A stretch of 64,000 nucleotides of DNA from Ralstonia pickettii (GTDB taxonomy: Bacteria; Pseudomonadota; Gammaproteobacteria; Burkholderiales; Burkholderiaceae), in contig NZ_CP066771.1 of NCBI RefSeq assembly GCF_016466415.2, positions 2,914,001 to 2,978,000 on the forward strand. Reading direction: 5' to 3'. Made by a program: the position numbers and the translations under genes. Positions 38,003-47,000 of the stretch are shown in pieces. Positions within the stretch are counted from its first letter, which is position 1, and the number at the start of each line of letters is the position of its first letter. The notes under the pieces were generated by a model. The model made no database searches and was not told the DNA's origin. It was given only the letters and a program-made list of their open reading frames with translations.

Positions 38003-38767
38003 ATGACTGACCTGTCCCATCCCCCGCTTTCGGCTGAGCCGGCCGCCACCGCTCGCCAGACGAAGGCCAAATCCGAACACCCGGCCAACCGCCGCGCCAC
38101 GATCGTCCGCTGGCTGCGCAAGACGCATGGCTGGTTCGGCCTGTGGGGCGCCGTGATGGGCCTGATCTTTGGCGTGTCGGGCATCTGGCTGAACCACCGT
38201 GCGGTGTTGAAGCTGCCCGTGGCGCAACAGCGCATCAATACGCAGATCGCCCTGCCCGACCCGGTGCCGGCCACGCCCGAAGCAATGGCCGCGTGGCTGC
38301 AGCAGACGCTGAACACGCCGGAGCCGGCCAGCCGCACACGCGTGGAAAAGGCCAAGCCGGTGGCCTGGGCCGAGCGCCCGGCCAAGGGCGAAGGCGCCAA
38401 GGATGAGAAGAACGCCGACGCACCGCGCGAACCCGCCGCCAAGCCGCTGATGCAGCCCGAGCAATGGACCTTCAACTTTGGCAGCGCCACCTCGCAAATC
38501 CAGGCGGAATACTGGGCCGGCAACCGCTCGGTAGCGATCCGCCAGACCGACAACGGCTTCCTGGGCACGCTGATGAACCTGCACAAGGGCGTCGGCATGA
38601 CGGTGCCGTGGATTCTGCTGGTGGATACGCTGGCCGGCTGCCTGATCTTCCTGTCGATCTCGGGCCTGTGGCTGTGGGCGATGACCACCAAGCGCCGCAC
38701 GGTCGGCTGGACGATCTTCGGCTTGGGGAGTCTGCTGGCGCTCGGGCTGGCGATTTCGCGGCTCTGA
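38003..38767 (+). CDS. PepSY-associated membrane protein, Fur-controlled
   Basis: A 254-residue inner-membrane protein from the ATG at 38003 (MTDLSHPPLSAEP). A first membrane helix with the family motif RKTHGWFGLWGAVMGLIFGV (about 36-55) precedes a periplasmic domain rich in Ala, Pro and Lys (about 70-185). Then come LHKGVGMTVPWILLVDTLAG and two further helices with SGLWLW. PepSY membrane proteins in iron-regulated loci are linked to siderophore or ferric-iron reduction, which fits the Fur box. No siderophore genes are adjacent. Confidence 0.88.
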   Translation: MTDLSHPPLSAEPAATARQTKAKSEHPANRRATIVRWLRKTHGWFGLWGAVMGLIFGVSGIWLNHRAVLKLPVAQQRINTQIALPDPVPATPEAMAAWLQQTLNTPEPASRTRVEKAKPVAWAERPAKGEGAKDEKNADAPREPAAKPLMQPEQWTFNFGSATSQIQAEYWAGNRSVAIRQTDNGFLGTLMNLHKGVGMTVPWILLVDTLAGCLIFLSISGLWLWAMTTKRRTVGWTIFGLGSLLALGLAISRL

Positions 38768-38785
38768 GTGCCGCATCTTTGGAGG

Positions 38786-38812
38786 ATGGCGCCCGCGTGG
38801 CGCTATTTTTTT
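38786..38812 (+). terminator. Terminator after the PepSY gene
   Basis: An 8-bp stem, ATGGCGCC / GGCGCTAT with one G-T pair, is followed by seven T residues. Confidence 0.75.
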
Positions 38813-38838
38813 CGCCTTCGACGCGCCGCCGCCGTCGG

Positions 38839-39702
38839 TTACGGGCGATCAACGCTGCGCTCGGTCAGCAGCCGCTGGATTGCCCGCATGCGGGCGCGCA
38901 CCATCTCATCGCGGCGTTGCGCCACGCAGGTCATCAGGATTTCGATAACGGTCAGATGCACGAGGTACGCCTCGGTGCCGACTCGCATCACCGCATCTTC
39001 CGGCACGTCCACCGTCAGCGCGATCTGCGCGCGCTCGGCCAGCGGCGTGCCCGCCTGGGTGATGGCGATCACGCACGCGCCCTGCTCGGCCGCATAGGCG
39101 ATCGACTCGAGCAGATACGGCATGCGCCCCACGTGCGAGAACGCCACCACAACGTCGGACGCGCCCAGCATGGCCGCCGACACGAGTTGCAAATGCGCAT
39201 CGAAGTAGGCGTTGGATGCCAGCCCCAGCCGCATGAGCCGCGCCTGCATATCGTTCGCCATGAACGATGAAGCCGCACCGGCTGCATAGCAATCGACGCG
39301 GCGCGCGCGGGCGATGCGCTCGGCGGCGGCGTCGACCTGCGTGGTGGACAGCGATTCACGTAGCTTGGCCAGCGCCCGCGTGGCGCCATCGATGACCTTG
39401 CTCGCCACCAGCGCCGGCGGGTCTGCCCGGCCGACATGGCCTGGCAGCGTCGGCTGCGCGTGTGCCAGCTCGGCGGCCAGCGTGGCCTTGAACTCGCGCA
39501 AGCCTTCGAAACCGAGCGCCTGGCACATCCGCACGATGGTCGGCATCGACACGCCGGCGCGAACGGCCAGCGTCTCCACCGATTGTTCGAGCGACAGCTC
39601 CGGCGCTTCCAGAATCAACCGCGCCACGCCCTGCTGCGCCGGCGAGAGCGCGGGCAGCTGGTCGCGCAAGGCGTTGAGCAAGGGAACAGAGAACGAAGGC
39701 AT
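38839..39702 (-). CDS. RpiR-family regulator with SIS domain
   Basis: A 287-residue regulator of the HexR/RpiR type. I choose the ATG at 39702 (MPSFSVPLLNALRDQLP), because the frame upstream is low-complexity. The N-terminal helix-turn-helix includes ETLAVRAGVSMPTIVRMCQA then LGFEGLREFK. The SIS sugar-phosphate domain (about 115-250) includes RVDCYAAGAASSFMANDM and VVVAFSHVGRMPYLLE. Such proteins sense sugar phosphates. It faces the porin gene divergently and could control it. Confidence 0.92.
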   Translation of the reverse strand: MPSFSVPLLNALRDQLPALSPAQQGVARLILEAPELSLEQSVETLAVRAGVSMPTIVRMCQALGFEGLREFKATLAAELAHAQPTLPGHVGRADPPALVASKVIDGATRALAKLRESLSTTQVDAAAERIARARRVDCYAAGAASSFMANDMQARLMRLGLASNAYFDAHLQLVSAAMLGASDVVVAFSHVGRMPYLLESIAYAAEQGACVIAITQAGTPLAERAQIALTVDVPEDAVMRVGTEAYLVHLTVIEILMTCVAQRRDEMVRARMRAIQRLLTERSVDRP

Positions 39703-39989
39703 GGCGGTACGTGGGGGGCAAACGGAAATCGGCGTCGCCAGTGTAGCGGGAGCCCCGCCCCGCGCCGCCCGTCCGAGGGAAAACCCCCAAGAATCTGTAA
39801 GCCGGCGGTTTACGCGCAATGCCCCTTCAGCAGGCAATGCCCCCACCGGCGCGACGTGTGCGGCGCTTTGCCGGTGCATGCGTAACTTCAACCCTTACAG
39901 CGCAGACTTGCCTGAGAGTCGGCCCCCGAGCCAGGCCGGAAGACCCGTTCCGGCCGACACAACAGTCGTTACGACAATAAGGGAGCCAC

Positions 39990-41036
39990 ATGACCATTTC
40001 GATCCGTTCCATTCCGCTGTCGGCCGTTGCACTGTCGGCGCTGCTGGCCTGCGGCGCCGCGCGTGCCCAATCGAGCGTCACGCTGTACGGCGTGATGGAA
40101 ACCGGCCTGCGCTATAGCACCAACAACGACGCCGACGGCCACGGCAAGGCCGAGATGGCGGGCGGCTACTACAGTGGCAGCCGCTTCGGCATTCGCGGGT
40201 CGGAAGACCTGGGCAACGGGCTGAAGGCCGTGTTCCACCTGGTCAGCGGTTTCGCGCCGGACACGGGCGTGGGGTCCACCAACGACATGGGCCTGGGCGG
40301 CTACAAGCCGACCACGCCCGCCACCTCTCGCCTGTTCGGGCGCCAGGCGTATGTCGGCTTGGAAGGCGGGTTCGGCTCGCTCACGTTCGGCCGGCAAGAG
40401 AACCTCGTCTTCAACACGGCCGGCCAGTACGACGCGCTCTCCATCGGCAACCTCGGCGCAACCGCCTGGCACGTGACGGCCACCGGTGTGCGCATCGACA
40501 ACTCAGTTAAATACGTGGCCGATTTCAACGGTTGGCGCCCGGGCGTGATGGTCGGCATGGGCGAGCAGGCGGGCGCGTTCTCCGCAGGCAACTACAGCGC
40601 GCTGTCGCTCAATTACGCCAGCGGCCCGTTCGCGTTCGGCGGCGCGTGGGAGCAGCAGAAAGACCTGCAATCGGTCGGCACCCGCACCTGGACCACCGGC
40701 GGCAGCGTGCAGGTCGGCCCCGCCAAACTGATGCTCGGCTATATCAACTACCGCGACGGCACGCCCACCAAGAACGACCTCATCCTCGGCGGCGTGAAAT
40801 ACGACTTCAGCGGCCAGTACAACCTGGTGGTGGGCGGCATGGCCACGCGCCAGCGCGACCCCGACGGCCTGCGCTACACGGCCTACGCGATCATGAATTA
40901 CGTGGTCAGCAAGCGCACGTGGCTGTACGTCGGCATGGACTACACCCACCAGAAAGACGCCGGCACCGTCCTTGCAGCCGCACTGCCGAAGGCCTCGCAG
41001 ACCGGCGTCATGGTCGGCATGCGCCACGGCTTCTAA
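39990..41036 (+). CDS. Outer-membrane porin (betaproteobacterial type)
   Basis: A trimeric general porin of the Burkholderiales OmpC-like family, 348 residues. The signal peptide (MTISIRSIPLSAVALSALLA plus CGAARA) is cleaved before QSSVTLYGVMETGLRY. The first beta strand (SSVTLYGVMETGLRYSTNN), the block GSRFGIRGSEDLGNGLKAVF, LFGRQAYVGLEGGFGSLTFG and the terminal Phe (MVGMRHGF) are diagnostic. A hairpin and a copy of the dispersed repeat follow. Confidence 0.95.
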   Translation: MTISIRSIPLSAVALSALLACGAARAQSSVTLYGVMETGLRYSTNNDADGHGKAEMAGGYYSGSRFGIRGSEDLGNGLKAVFHLVSGFAPDTGVGSTNDMGLGGYKPTTPATSRLFGRQAYVGLEGGFGSLTFGRQENLVFNTAGQYDALSIGNLGATAWHVTATGVRIDNSVKYVADFNGWRPGVMVGMGEQAGAFSAGNYSALSLNYASGPFAFGGAWEQQKDLQSVGTRTWTTGGSVQVGPAKLMLGYINYRDGTPTKNDLILGGVKYDFSGQYNLVVGGMATRQRDPDGLRYTAYAIMNYVVSKRTWLYVGMDYTHQKDAGTVLAAALPKASQTGVMVGMRHGF

Positions 41037-41046
41037 AACGAAAACA

Positions 41047-41082
41047 CGGCCTGGGCGCCAACAAATGCGCCCAGCCGGTTTG
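41047..41082 (+). terminator. Terminator-like hairpin after the porin gene
   Basis: A stem of TGGGCGC / GCGCCCA extended by outer CGGC / GCCG, with loop CAACAAAT. It lies 10 nt after the stop and is followed only by GTTTGG, so the T-run is weak. Confidence 0.55.
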
Positions 41083-41095
41083 GCTGTTGACTTTC

Positions 41096-41294
41096 CCTGC
41101 CCTAGATGGCGCCTTGAATTCCTGTTGCAGGGAGGAAAAAGGAAGGGAAACTGTCTGAGCGAAGCGAGTTTTTCCCTTCCCCTCTCTGCGACATAAATTC
41201 AAGGGGTGGGTCGCCATCTCGGGCGCGCCTTTCTTTGCTTACCTTTCTTTGGCAAGACAAAGAAAGTAAGTCGGCCCCGGCAGGGGACGAAACC
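41096..41294 (+). repeat. Dispersed palindromic repeat, copy D
   Basis: Forward copy between the convergent porin and MscS genes. The inner stem is GGAAGGGAAA / TTTCCCTTCC (41141-41150 with 41171-41180). The second hairpin has loop GCAAGA (41252-41257) with arms CTTACCTTTCTTTG / CAAAGAAAGTAAG, one bulged C. Confidence 0.85.
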
Positions 41295-41314
41295 CCAGCA
41301 AACCACCAACGCCC

Positions 41315-43582
41315 TTACGCCGGCGCAGCAGCAGGTGGCTCATTGGAAGAAGCCGATGCCTCTTTCTCCGGCGTAACCCGCGCCATCCACTCTTCCAACG
41401 CCGCCGAAGTCCGCAACACCGTCCCCGGCGCCGCCAGCGGCACGTGCGCCTTGTCGAACGCATCCTTGAGCACAACGTTGAACGCCCGCAGCACATCCGC
41501 CTGCTTCTGCGGGCGCGTCTTGAACCGCCCCTTGACGATCATCGCGCCACCTTCGAAACGATCCAGCCCGAAGATTTCCGCACCGCCGAGCAACGTGTAG
41601 CCAAAGCGCGGCTCACCCGCAATCTGGTCAGCCGCCGCGCGCACGAGATCGATCGCCTGCTGGGGCTCGGCCTCCATCGCCACGCGCACTTCAAAGTCGG
41701 CAAACGAGTAATCGCGCGAGAGATTGCGCACGGTCTTGATCTGGCTGAACGGAATCGACAGCACCGCACCCGTGCCATCGCGCAGCCGCACCGTGCGGAT
41801 GGTCAGGTTGATGACGGAGCCCGTGGCCACCCCCACGTCCACCACATCGCCCACGCTGATCGTGTCTTCCATCAGGATGAAGATGCCCGTGATGAAGTCC
41901 TGCGCCAGCGACTGCGCCCCAAACCCCACCGCCAGGCCGATCACGCCGGCGCCGGCCACCAGCGGTGTCACGTTCACGCCCAGATTGGCCAGCACGCCGA
42001 TGCTGGCCGTCACCACCAGCGTCACCTTCAGGCCATTGCGCAGCAGCGGGAGGATGGTCAGCGCACGCGTGCTGGGCTGTGCCCGTGCGGATGCCGGCGA
42101 CAGTGCCCGCAGGATCGCCGTGTCGAGCAGGATCCAGACGAGCCAGGTGGCAAACACGGTGCCGATCAGGCCAACCAATGCATCGGCGATGCGCTTGCCA
42201 TTGACCGAACTGTGCGTGACCTCTACCAGCGTGTGGCCCCACACGCGCAACACCAATTCAAGAAAGGCGATCCAGATGACGAGCTTGATCAGCGCGCCGA
42301 CAAAATGCTTGAGCCGCTCGAGATAAGGCGAGCTGCGCGTCAGACGCAGATGCGCGCGCCAATTCGCGCGCGGGCGGACCAGCGCCGACAGGAAAAAGGC
42401 GGCCACCAGCAGCAGCGACGTCATCACGGCGCGGCGCGCCACCACGTCAACGTTGTCGGGCGTCGTCAGCGTGGCGGTGACGGTGGTGCCGGCCAGCACC
42501 AGCACCGGCACCGGCCAGAACGCGGCCAGCAGGCGGCGAACCTGATTGCCCGTGTGCTCGCCGCTGCGCAGTTCCAGCGGGCGATTGGCGATCAACTGAC
42601 CGATGGGCCGGCGCGCCCAGAGTGCCCCTACAGCCAGCATCAATGACGCCACCACGTTGCACACCGTGGCCAGCAGCAGACAGAGCGAGCCGCCCAGCAC
42701 CAACGCCACGCGCGGGTCGACCAGTGCATCGCCGCAGGCGCCCAGGCTGGCCGTCAGAAAGATCGGCCACATGCCGTGCTTGAACAGATATTCGACCGCC
42801 ACGCGCCGGTGCGCGCTGCCCGAAAAGAGCGAGAACAGCATCGCCACCCCCGCCGTGATGATCGCGCCCCATACGATGGCGTAGGCCAACACCAACGCCA
42901 GAACAAAGCCGGGCGAAGCATCGCGCCCCAGCCGCATGATGACGGCAAAGGAAATCGCCCATGGACCGATCTTGCGCGCCGCGTCGATCAACAACGCGCG
43001 CGTGGTCGGATGGGGCCCGAGGCCCGCTGTGAGGCCAAACACGCGGCGGATCAGCCAGCCCAGGCCGAGCAGGCCAGCGGCAATGGCCGCCCAGATGCCA
43101 ACCGTGCTCGCAAAGTCGGCAACCAGCGGCATGCGCTTGTCTGGCGCGACCAGCAGGCTCGCGTTACCGCTCGCGGCCTCGATGCGGCGCAGCCAGTAGC
43201 GCGGCGCACCGGCTTCCACATCGGCCTGCAGCGAGCCGTTCTCGATGAGCGAGGCCACCGCGCCAAGCAAACCTGGCGCCTGTTCGGCCTGCACCTTCTG
43301 CTGCGCGCTCATGCCGTCGCGCAACTGCTTCAGTTCATTGACGAGGGCCGTGCGCTGCTGGTCGTTGTTGAGCAGCGTGATGACGGTGTCGAGCGATTGG
43401 CGCGTCTGCGCGGGGTCCGCCGCTGGCGCGGATGCGCTGGTGGTGGAAGTCGGCAGCCCGGCCAGCTTGGCAAACGACACCGGCGCCGCATCGGCCACGT
43501 TTGCGACGCCTGCCATCAGCAGGAGCAGGAACGATGCGAGCGGCCACAGCCGCCGCGTCCAGAAAAGAAAATGAGTGCGCAT
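41315..43582 (-). CDS. MscS-family mechanosensitive channel (large, YbiO-like)
   Basis: Inner-membrane channel that opens under osmotic downshock. From the ATG at 43582 it has 755 residues. A signal-like N-terminus (MRTHFLFWTRRLWPLASFLL) precedes a periplasmic part, then many membrane helices. The MscS core lies near 520-700 with the pore helix region VAGAGVIGLAVGFGAQSLAQ, DFITGIFILMEDTISVGDVV and the beta domain IRTVRLRDGTGAVLSIPFSQ. A Glu/Ala/Pro-rich tail ends the protein. The long form matches the YbiO/YnaI group. Confidence 0.92.
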   Translation of the reverse strand: MRTHFLFWTRRLWPLASFLLLLMAGVANVADAAPVSFAKLAGLPTSTTSASAPAADPAQTRQSLDTVITLLNNDQQRTALVNELKQLRDGMSAQQKVQAEQAPGLLGAVASLIENGSLQADVEAGAPRYWLRRIEAASGNASLLVAPDKRMPLVADFASTVGIWAAIAAGLLGLGWLIRRVFGLTAGLGPHPTTRALLIDAARKIGPWAISFAVIMRLGRDASPGFVLALVLAYAIVWGAIITAGVAMLFSLFSGSAHRRVAVEYLFKHGMWPIFLTASLGACGDALVDPRVALVLGGSLCLLLATVCNVVASLMLAVGALWARRPIGQLIANRPLELRSGEHTGNQVRRLLAAFWPVPVLVLAGTTVTATLTTPDNVDVVARRAVMTSLLLVAAFFLSALVRPRANWRAHLRLTRSSPYLERLKHFVGALIKLVIWIAFLELVLRVWGHTLVEVTHSSVNGKRIADALVGLIGTVFATWLVWILLDTAILRALSPASARAQPSTRALTILPLLRNGLKVTLVVTASIGVLANLGVNVTPLVAGAGVIGLAVGFGAQSLAQDFITGIFILMEDTISVGDVVDVGVATGSVINLTIRTVRLRDGTGAVLSIPFSQIKTVRNLSRDYSFADFEVRVAMEAEPQQAIDLVRAAADQIAGEPRFGYTLLGGAEIFGLDRFEGGAMIVKGRFKTRPQKQADVLRAFNVVLKDAFDKAHVPLAAPGTVLRTSAALEEWMARVTPEKEASASSNEPPAAAPA

Positions 43583-43654
43583 GACAAAAAAAGCGATCGT
43601 CCAGATGCCGACATCGATCACGGCACGATACGCGAATTCCCCGGGCGTACAACC

Positions 43655-44908
43655 TCAGCGCTTAGCGCCCGGTGGCAGCGGGGCGCGCCGCCAGAGCCAG
43701 GCGGCCGTGCCCAGCGCACATGCCATGCAGCCCATCACCAGCGTCACGACGCCCGGCCAGCCCCACGGCGCGTAGAGCTTGCCGCCTGTCGTGCCGATCA
43801 GGCTGGAGCCCAGGTAATACGCCAGCAAATACAGCGCCGCGGCCTGCCCCTTGGCACGCTGCGCGCGGCGTCCGACCCAGCCGCTGGCCACCGCGTGCGC
43901 GCCGAAAAAGCCGAGAGTCAGCAGTGCGATACCGCCAATCACCAACGCCAGCGGCCCAGCCAGGGTCAGCAGCACGCCCAGCGACATCAGCACCGTGCCC
44001 GCCAGCAGCATGCGGCCCCGGCCATGGCGATCCGCCAATCGGCCAAACCAGGCAGAAGCACCGATGCCCAGCAGGTACACCATGAAGATGCCGCCCACCG
44101 CCGTCTGGCTGAGGGCGTAGGGCGCATCGAGCAAATGGAAGCTCGCGTAGTTGTAGATCGTGACGAAGCCGCCCATCAGCAGAAAGCCCATGGCGAACAG
44201 CGCGCGCAGGCCCGGCTCGCGCAGATGCGCGCCCAGCGTGTCGAACAGGTCGACCAGCGCCACGCCCCTGCGCGGCACAAACCGGCGCGACGGTGGCAGC
44301 AGCCATAGGAACGCCAGCGCCGCGAGCAAGCCCAGCGCGCCGGTAAAGCCGATGGCGGCGCGCCAACCGAAATGGTCGGCCACGGCGCCGGTCAGCACGC
44401 GCCCCGCCATGCCGCCGAATGCGGTGCCGCCGACGTACAGGCCCATCGCCATGCCCAGCCCTTGCGGATGCACCTCTTCGGCCAGATACGCCATCGCCAC
44501 TGCCGGCACGCCGCCCAGCACCACGCCCAGCAATGCCCGCGTGGCCAGCAACCCGTGCCAGCCCGGCAGCATCGCCGCCGCCAACGTGAACGCCGACGAC
44601 AGCACCAGCGACACGCCCATCAGCGTCTTGCGATGAATTGACTCCGACAGCAGGCCCGCAAACAGGATCGCAAAGGCCAGCAGCAGCGTGGACACTGACA
44701 GCACGAGGCTTGTCTGCGCGGGCGTGAGGCCAAAGTCGTGCGCCAGCAACGGCATGAGCGGCTGCACGCAATACAGTAGGGAGAACGTGGAGAAGCCTGC
44801 GGCAAACAACGCCAGATTGGCGCGCACATAACCGGGATGGCCACGGACCAGCCAGCGCGACGGATCAGCGGGCTCGATGGCGGGCGAAGGGGGAAGCGGA
44901 GCGTTCAC
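43655..44908 (-). CDS. MFS transporter, YnfM-like
   Basis: Twelve-helix inner-membrane transporter, 417 residues. YnfM-like features are FSLLYCVQPLMPLLAHDFGL, SLVLSVSTLLLAFAILFAGL, LSESIHRKTLM and YLAEEVHPQGLGMAMGLYVG then GTAFGGMAGR. The substrate is not evident; relatives are implicated in drug or arabinose efflux. It diverges from the GST gene across 120 bp. Confidence 0.88.
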   Translation of the reverse strand: MNAPLPPSPAIEPADPSRWLVRGHPGYVRANLALFAAGFSTFSLLYCVQPLMPLLAHDFGLTPAQTSLVLSVSTLLLAFAILFAGLLSESIHRKTLMGVSLVLSSAFTLAAAMLPGWHGLLATRALLGVVLGGVPAVAMAYLAEEVHPQGLGMAMGLYVGGTAFGGMAGRVLTGAVADHFGWRAAIGFTGALGLLAALAFLWLLPPSRRFVPRRGVALVDLFDTLGAHLREPGLRALFAMGFLLMGGFVTIYNYASFHLLDAPYALSQTAVGGIFMVYLLGIGASAWFGRLADRHGRGRMLLAGTVLMSLGVLLTLAGPLALVIGGIALLTLGFFGAHAVASGWVGRRAQRAKGQAAALYLLAYYLGSSLIGTTGGKLYAPWGWPGVVTLVMGCMACALGTAAWLWRRAPLPPGAKR

Positions 44909-45028
44909 GTCGGGCGGGTTGGAACAGGCGCAGAGGCAAGCGCCTATTATCGTTCGCAGGCATCGTTCCTGCTGCGATGCGGCATCCGCCTTGCTTCGCA
45001 GACATCACCTTGTTTCCCCCGCCCGACC

Positions 45029-45745
45029 ATGGAAACCACGCTCTACTACTGGCCCGAAATCCAGGGCCGCGGCGAATTCGTCCGGCTGGCGCTGGAGCAG
45101 GCCGCCGTGCCCTATACCGACCTAGGCCGCGAAGATGAAGCCGCCATCGAGGCGTTTCTGGACGACGCCGGCATTCCCACACCGCCGTTCGCGCCGCCCT
45201 TCCTGGTGGCTGGCCAGTTGGTGATCGCGCAGACGGCCAACATCCTGCTTTATCTGGGCCAGCACTATGGCCTGGCCCCGCACGACGAAGCCGGCGGCCT
45301 GTGGACGCACGGCCTGCAACTGACGATTGCCGATTTCGTGGTCGAGATCCATGACACGCACCACCCCATTGCGTCGTGCGAGTACTACGAAGACCAGCGT
45401 ACAGAAGCCAAACGCCGCACACAGGATTTTCTCGACAATCGCGCGCCTAAGTTCCTGCACTACTTCGAGCGCGTGCTCGACCGCAACCCCGCCGGCCCAA
45501 CCTGGGCCGTGCGCGATGCGCTGACCTATGTGGATTTGTCGCTATTCCAGATCGTGGCCGGGCTGCGCTACGCGTTTCCTCGCCACATGCAGCGCTACGA
45601 GCGGGAGCTGCCGCATCTGGTTGCGCTGCATGATCGCGTGGCGGCGCTGCCGAACATCGCGGCGTATCTGGAATCGCCGCGTCGCATTCCGTTCAACACG
45701 ATGGGCATCTTTCGCCACTACCCCGAGCTTGATGCGCTGAAATGA
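45029..45745 (+). CDS. Glutathione S-transferase family protein
   Basis: A cytosolic GST-like protein of 238 residues from the ATG at 45029. The N-terminal thioredoxin-like domain opens TTLYYWPEIQGRGEFVRLAL, as in sigma/alpha-like GSTs, and PFLVAGQLVIAQTANILLYL holds the glutathione-binding cis-proline and Gln-Thr positions. The helical C-terminal domain runs from about 90. The substrate is unknown. Confidence 0.88.
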   Translation: METTLYYWPEIQGRGEFVRLALEQAAVPYTDLGREDEAAIEAFLDDAGIPTPPFAPPFLVAGQLVIAQTANILLYLGQHYGLAPHDEAGGLWTHGLQLTIADFVVEIHDTHHPIASCEYYEDQRTEAKRRTQDFLDNRAPKFLHYFERVLDRNPAGPTWAVRDALTYVDLSLFQIVAGLRYAFPRHMQRYERELPHLVALHDRVAALPNIAAYLESPRRIPFNTMGIFRHYPELDALK

Positions 45746-45748
45746 CGA

Positions 45749-45769
45749 AACCCGGCGCGAGGCCGGGTT
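45749..45769. terminator. Hairpin between GST gene and convergent small gene
   Basis: A perfect 8-bp stem, AACCCGGC / GCCGGGTT, lies 3 nt after the GST stop and 18 nt before the stop of the minus-strand gene. No T-run. Confidence 0.5.
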
Positions 45770-45786
45770 CGCGGTGAATGCACCGT

Positions 45787-46200
45787 TCAGGCTGCCAGCG
45801 GCGTAGCGGACAACTGGCAGGACAACTGGCGGGGCAGCCGTCGGCCAATATCTTCCAGCGCGGCAGGCCAGCTTTCAATGGCCGTCAGATCGTGGATGTC
45901 CTGCAGATCGATCAGCAAATCCACCACCTGATCGTCGTCGACATTCACGCCCGAACGGCGCAGCGCACAGGCTAGCGGATCTTCTCCCGGCACACGCAGC
46001 AGGCTCACGCCGAGGCGCTCGATGGCGCTGCAGTAGAACGCATCGTCGATGAGGATGCCGACGCCGCATCGACGGTTGTCGAGCCCGCGGTAGCGCGGCT
46101 CGCCGTCAGCGTCTTCGGAGCGGCATTGCTGTGCGAGCAGGTGCGCGCGCACGCGTTCAAAAATGTCCTCGATGGCGAGGAACGTCCCCTTCCCTTTCAT
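45787..46200 (-). CDS. Small protein of unknown function, YRG/GILID family copy 1
   Basis: A 137-residue protein from the ATG at 46200 (MKGKGTFLAIEDIFERVRAH). No known enzyme motif. The pattern IFERVRAHLLAQ, then PRYRGLDNRRCGVGILIDDA, then a late LLIDLQDIHD and W..AL.DI is shared with the next gene upstream, so the two are tandem paralogs. The pattern recalls a family of small proteins seen in bacterial and phage genomes (YRG..G..C.VG.LI). A functional name would be a guess. They are on the same strand, 41 bp apart. Confidence 0.75.
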   Translation of the reverse strand: MKGKGTFLAIEDIFERVRAHLLAQQCRSEDADGEPRYRGLDNRRCGVGILIDDAFYCSAIERLGVSLLRVPGEDPLACALRRSGVNVDDDQVVDLLIDLQDIHDLTAIESWPAALEDIGRRLPRQLSCQLSATPLAA

Positions 46201-46241
46201 GGCGTCACCTTCTATAGGGTGATCTGTGACCGGCCGGTCGG

Positions 46242-46664
46242 TCAGAATGTATCGACGAGTGCGCCGTTCAGGCCGAATTGGCGCGCAATCGACTGCAGGC
46301 GTTCCTTCCACTCCCATGTGCCGAACACGTCGTGTGCGTTCTGCAGCTTGGAGAGCAGCTCTACGGTGTCGCGGTCATCCACGTCAATGCGCGCACGCTT
46401 GAGCGCGCGGCGCAACGCGATGACGCCGGCGTCCATGTAACGCGGAATCTCGTTGGTCGGCTTGAGGATGTAGCGCACCGGCACGCTTTCCATCGACGTG
46501 GTGTAGTCGCGCACGCCGATCAGGTTGCCGATCGGGCAGCAGCGGCCGCCCTGGCCACGGTACGCAGCGCCGCCGCGCGGCAGAATGGCAGCGCCGCCCT
46601 GACCGAACAGATGACGGACTGCGCCGTCGTAGATTTCTTGTTTGCTGAGATATTGCGTCTTCAT
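46242..46664 (-). CDS. Small protein of unknown function, YRG/GILID family copy 2
   Basis: A 140-residue protein from the ATG at 46664 (MKTQYLSKQEIYDGAVRHLF) with GGGGAAGGA upstream. It has AAYRGQGGRCCPIGNLIGVR, ALRRALKRARIDVDDRDTVE and LLSKLQNAHDVFGTWEWKER, which align with copy 1 over nearly the whole length. The conserved Tyr-Arg-Gly, Cys and Gly-x-Leu-Ile positions suggest a folded domain. It is probably first of a two-gene operon with copy 1. Confidence 0.78.
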   Translation of the reverse strand: MKTQYLSKQEIYDGAVRHLFGQGGAAILPRGGAAYRGQGGRCCPIGNLIGVRDYTTSMESVPVRYILKPTNEIPRYMDAGVIALRRALKRARIDVDDRDTVELLSKLQNAHDVFGTWEWKERLQSIARQFGLNGALVDTF

Positions 46665-47000
46665 GTTCCTTCCCCTGACCCCAGATTGCAGGCGTCGCCG
46701 ATTCGATTGACTTCCGACTTCCGGCCTGACGTTGCGTCCGACGTCGCACAATCTGCCATCCGTGCGATCTATCTTGATTCAGGATGCACCAGAAGCATGG
46801 GCCGAAAAAGGACCGGAATGTAAGTCATTTTTACCGTTTGCTTTTTGGCAACGGATTGCCCGCAAAGGTGCGCCAGTCAACGCTTTCCGGGTGCTTCAGA
46901 CGACACGCGATCGGGCCGTTTCGGCACGCTGCGATGCGCTTTCGCAACAGCATGTGCGCATGACTGCGCGCACGTGCCGCATGCGTCGTAGGTGGGGCGC
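46665..47000. other. Intergenic region upstream of the YRG-family pair
   Basis: About 336 bp between the paralog pair and the next small gene. It is AT-richer than its neighbours around 46740-46860. I find no convincing gene, promoter match or terminator. Confidence 0.4.

Noticed and set aside
42776-44308. Plus-strand frame of about 510 codons across the MscS and MFS genes
   Set aside because: Shadow of two clear minus-strand genes with Arg/Gln/His bias.
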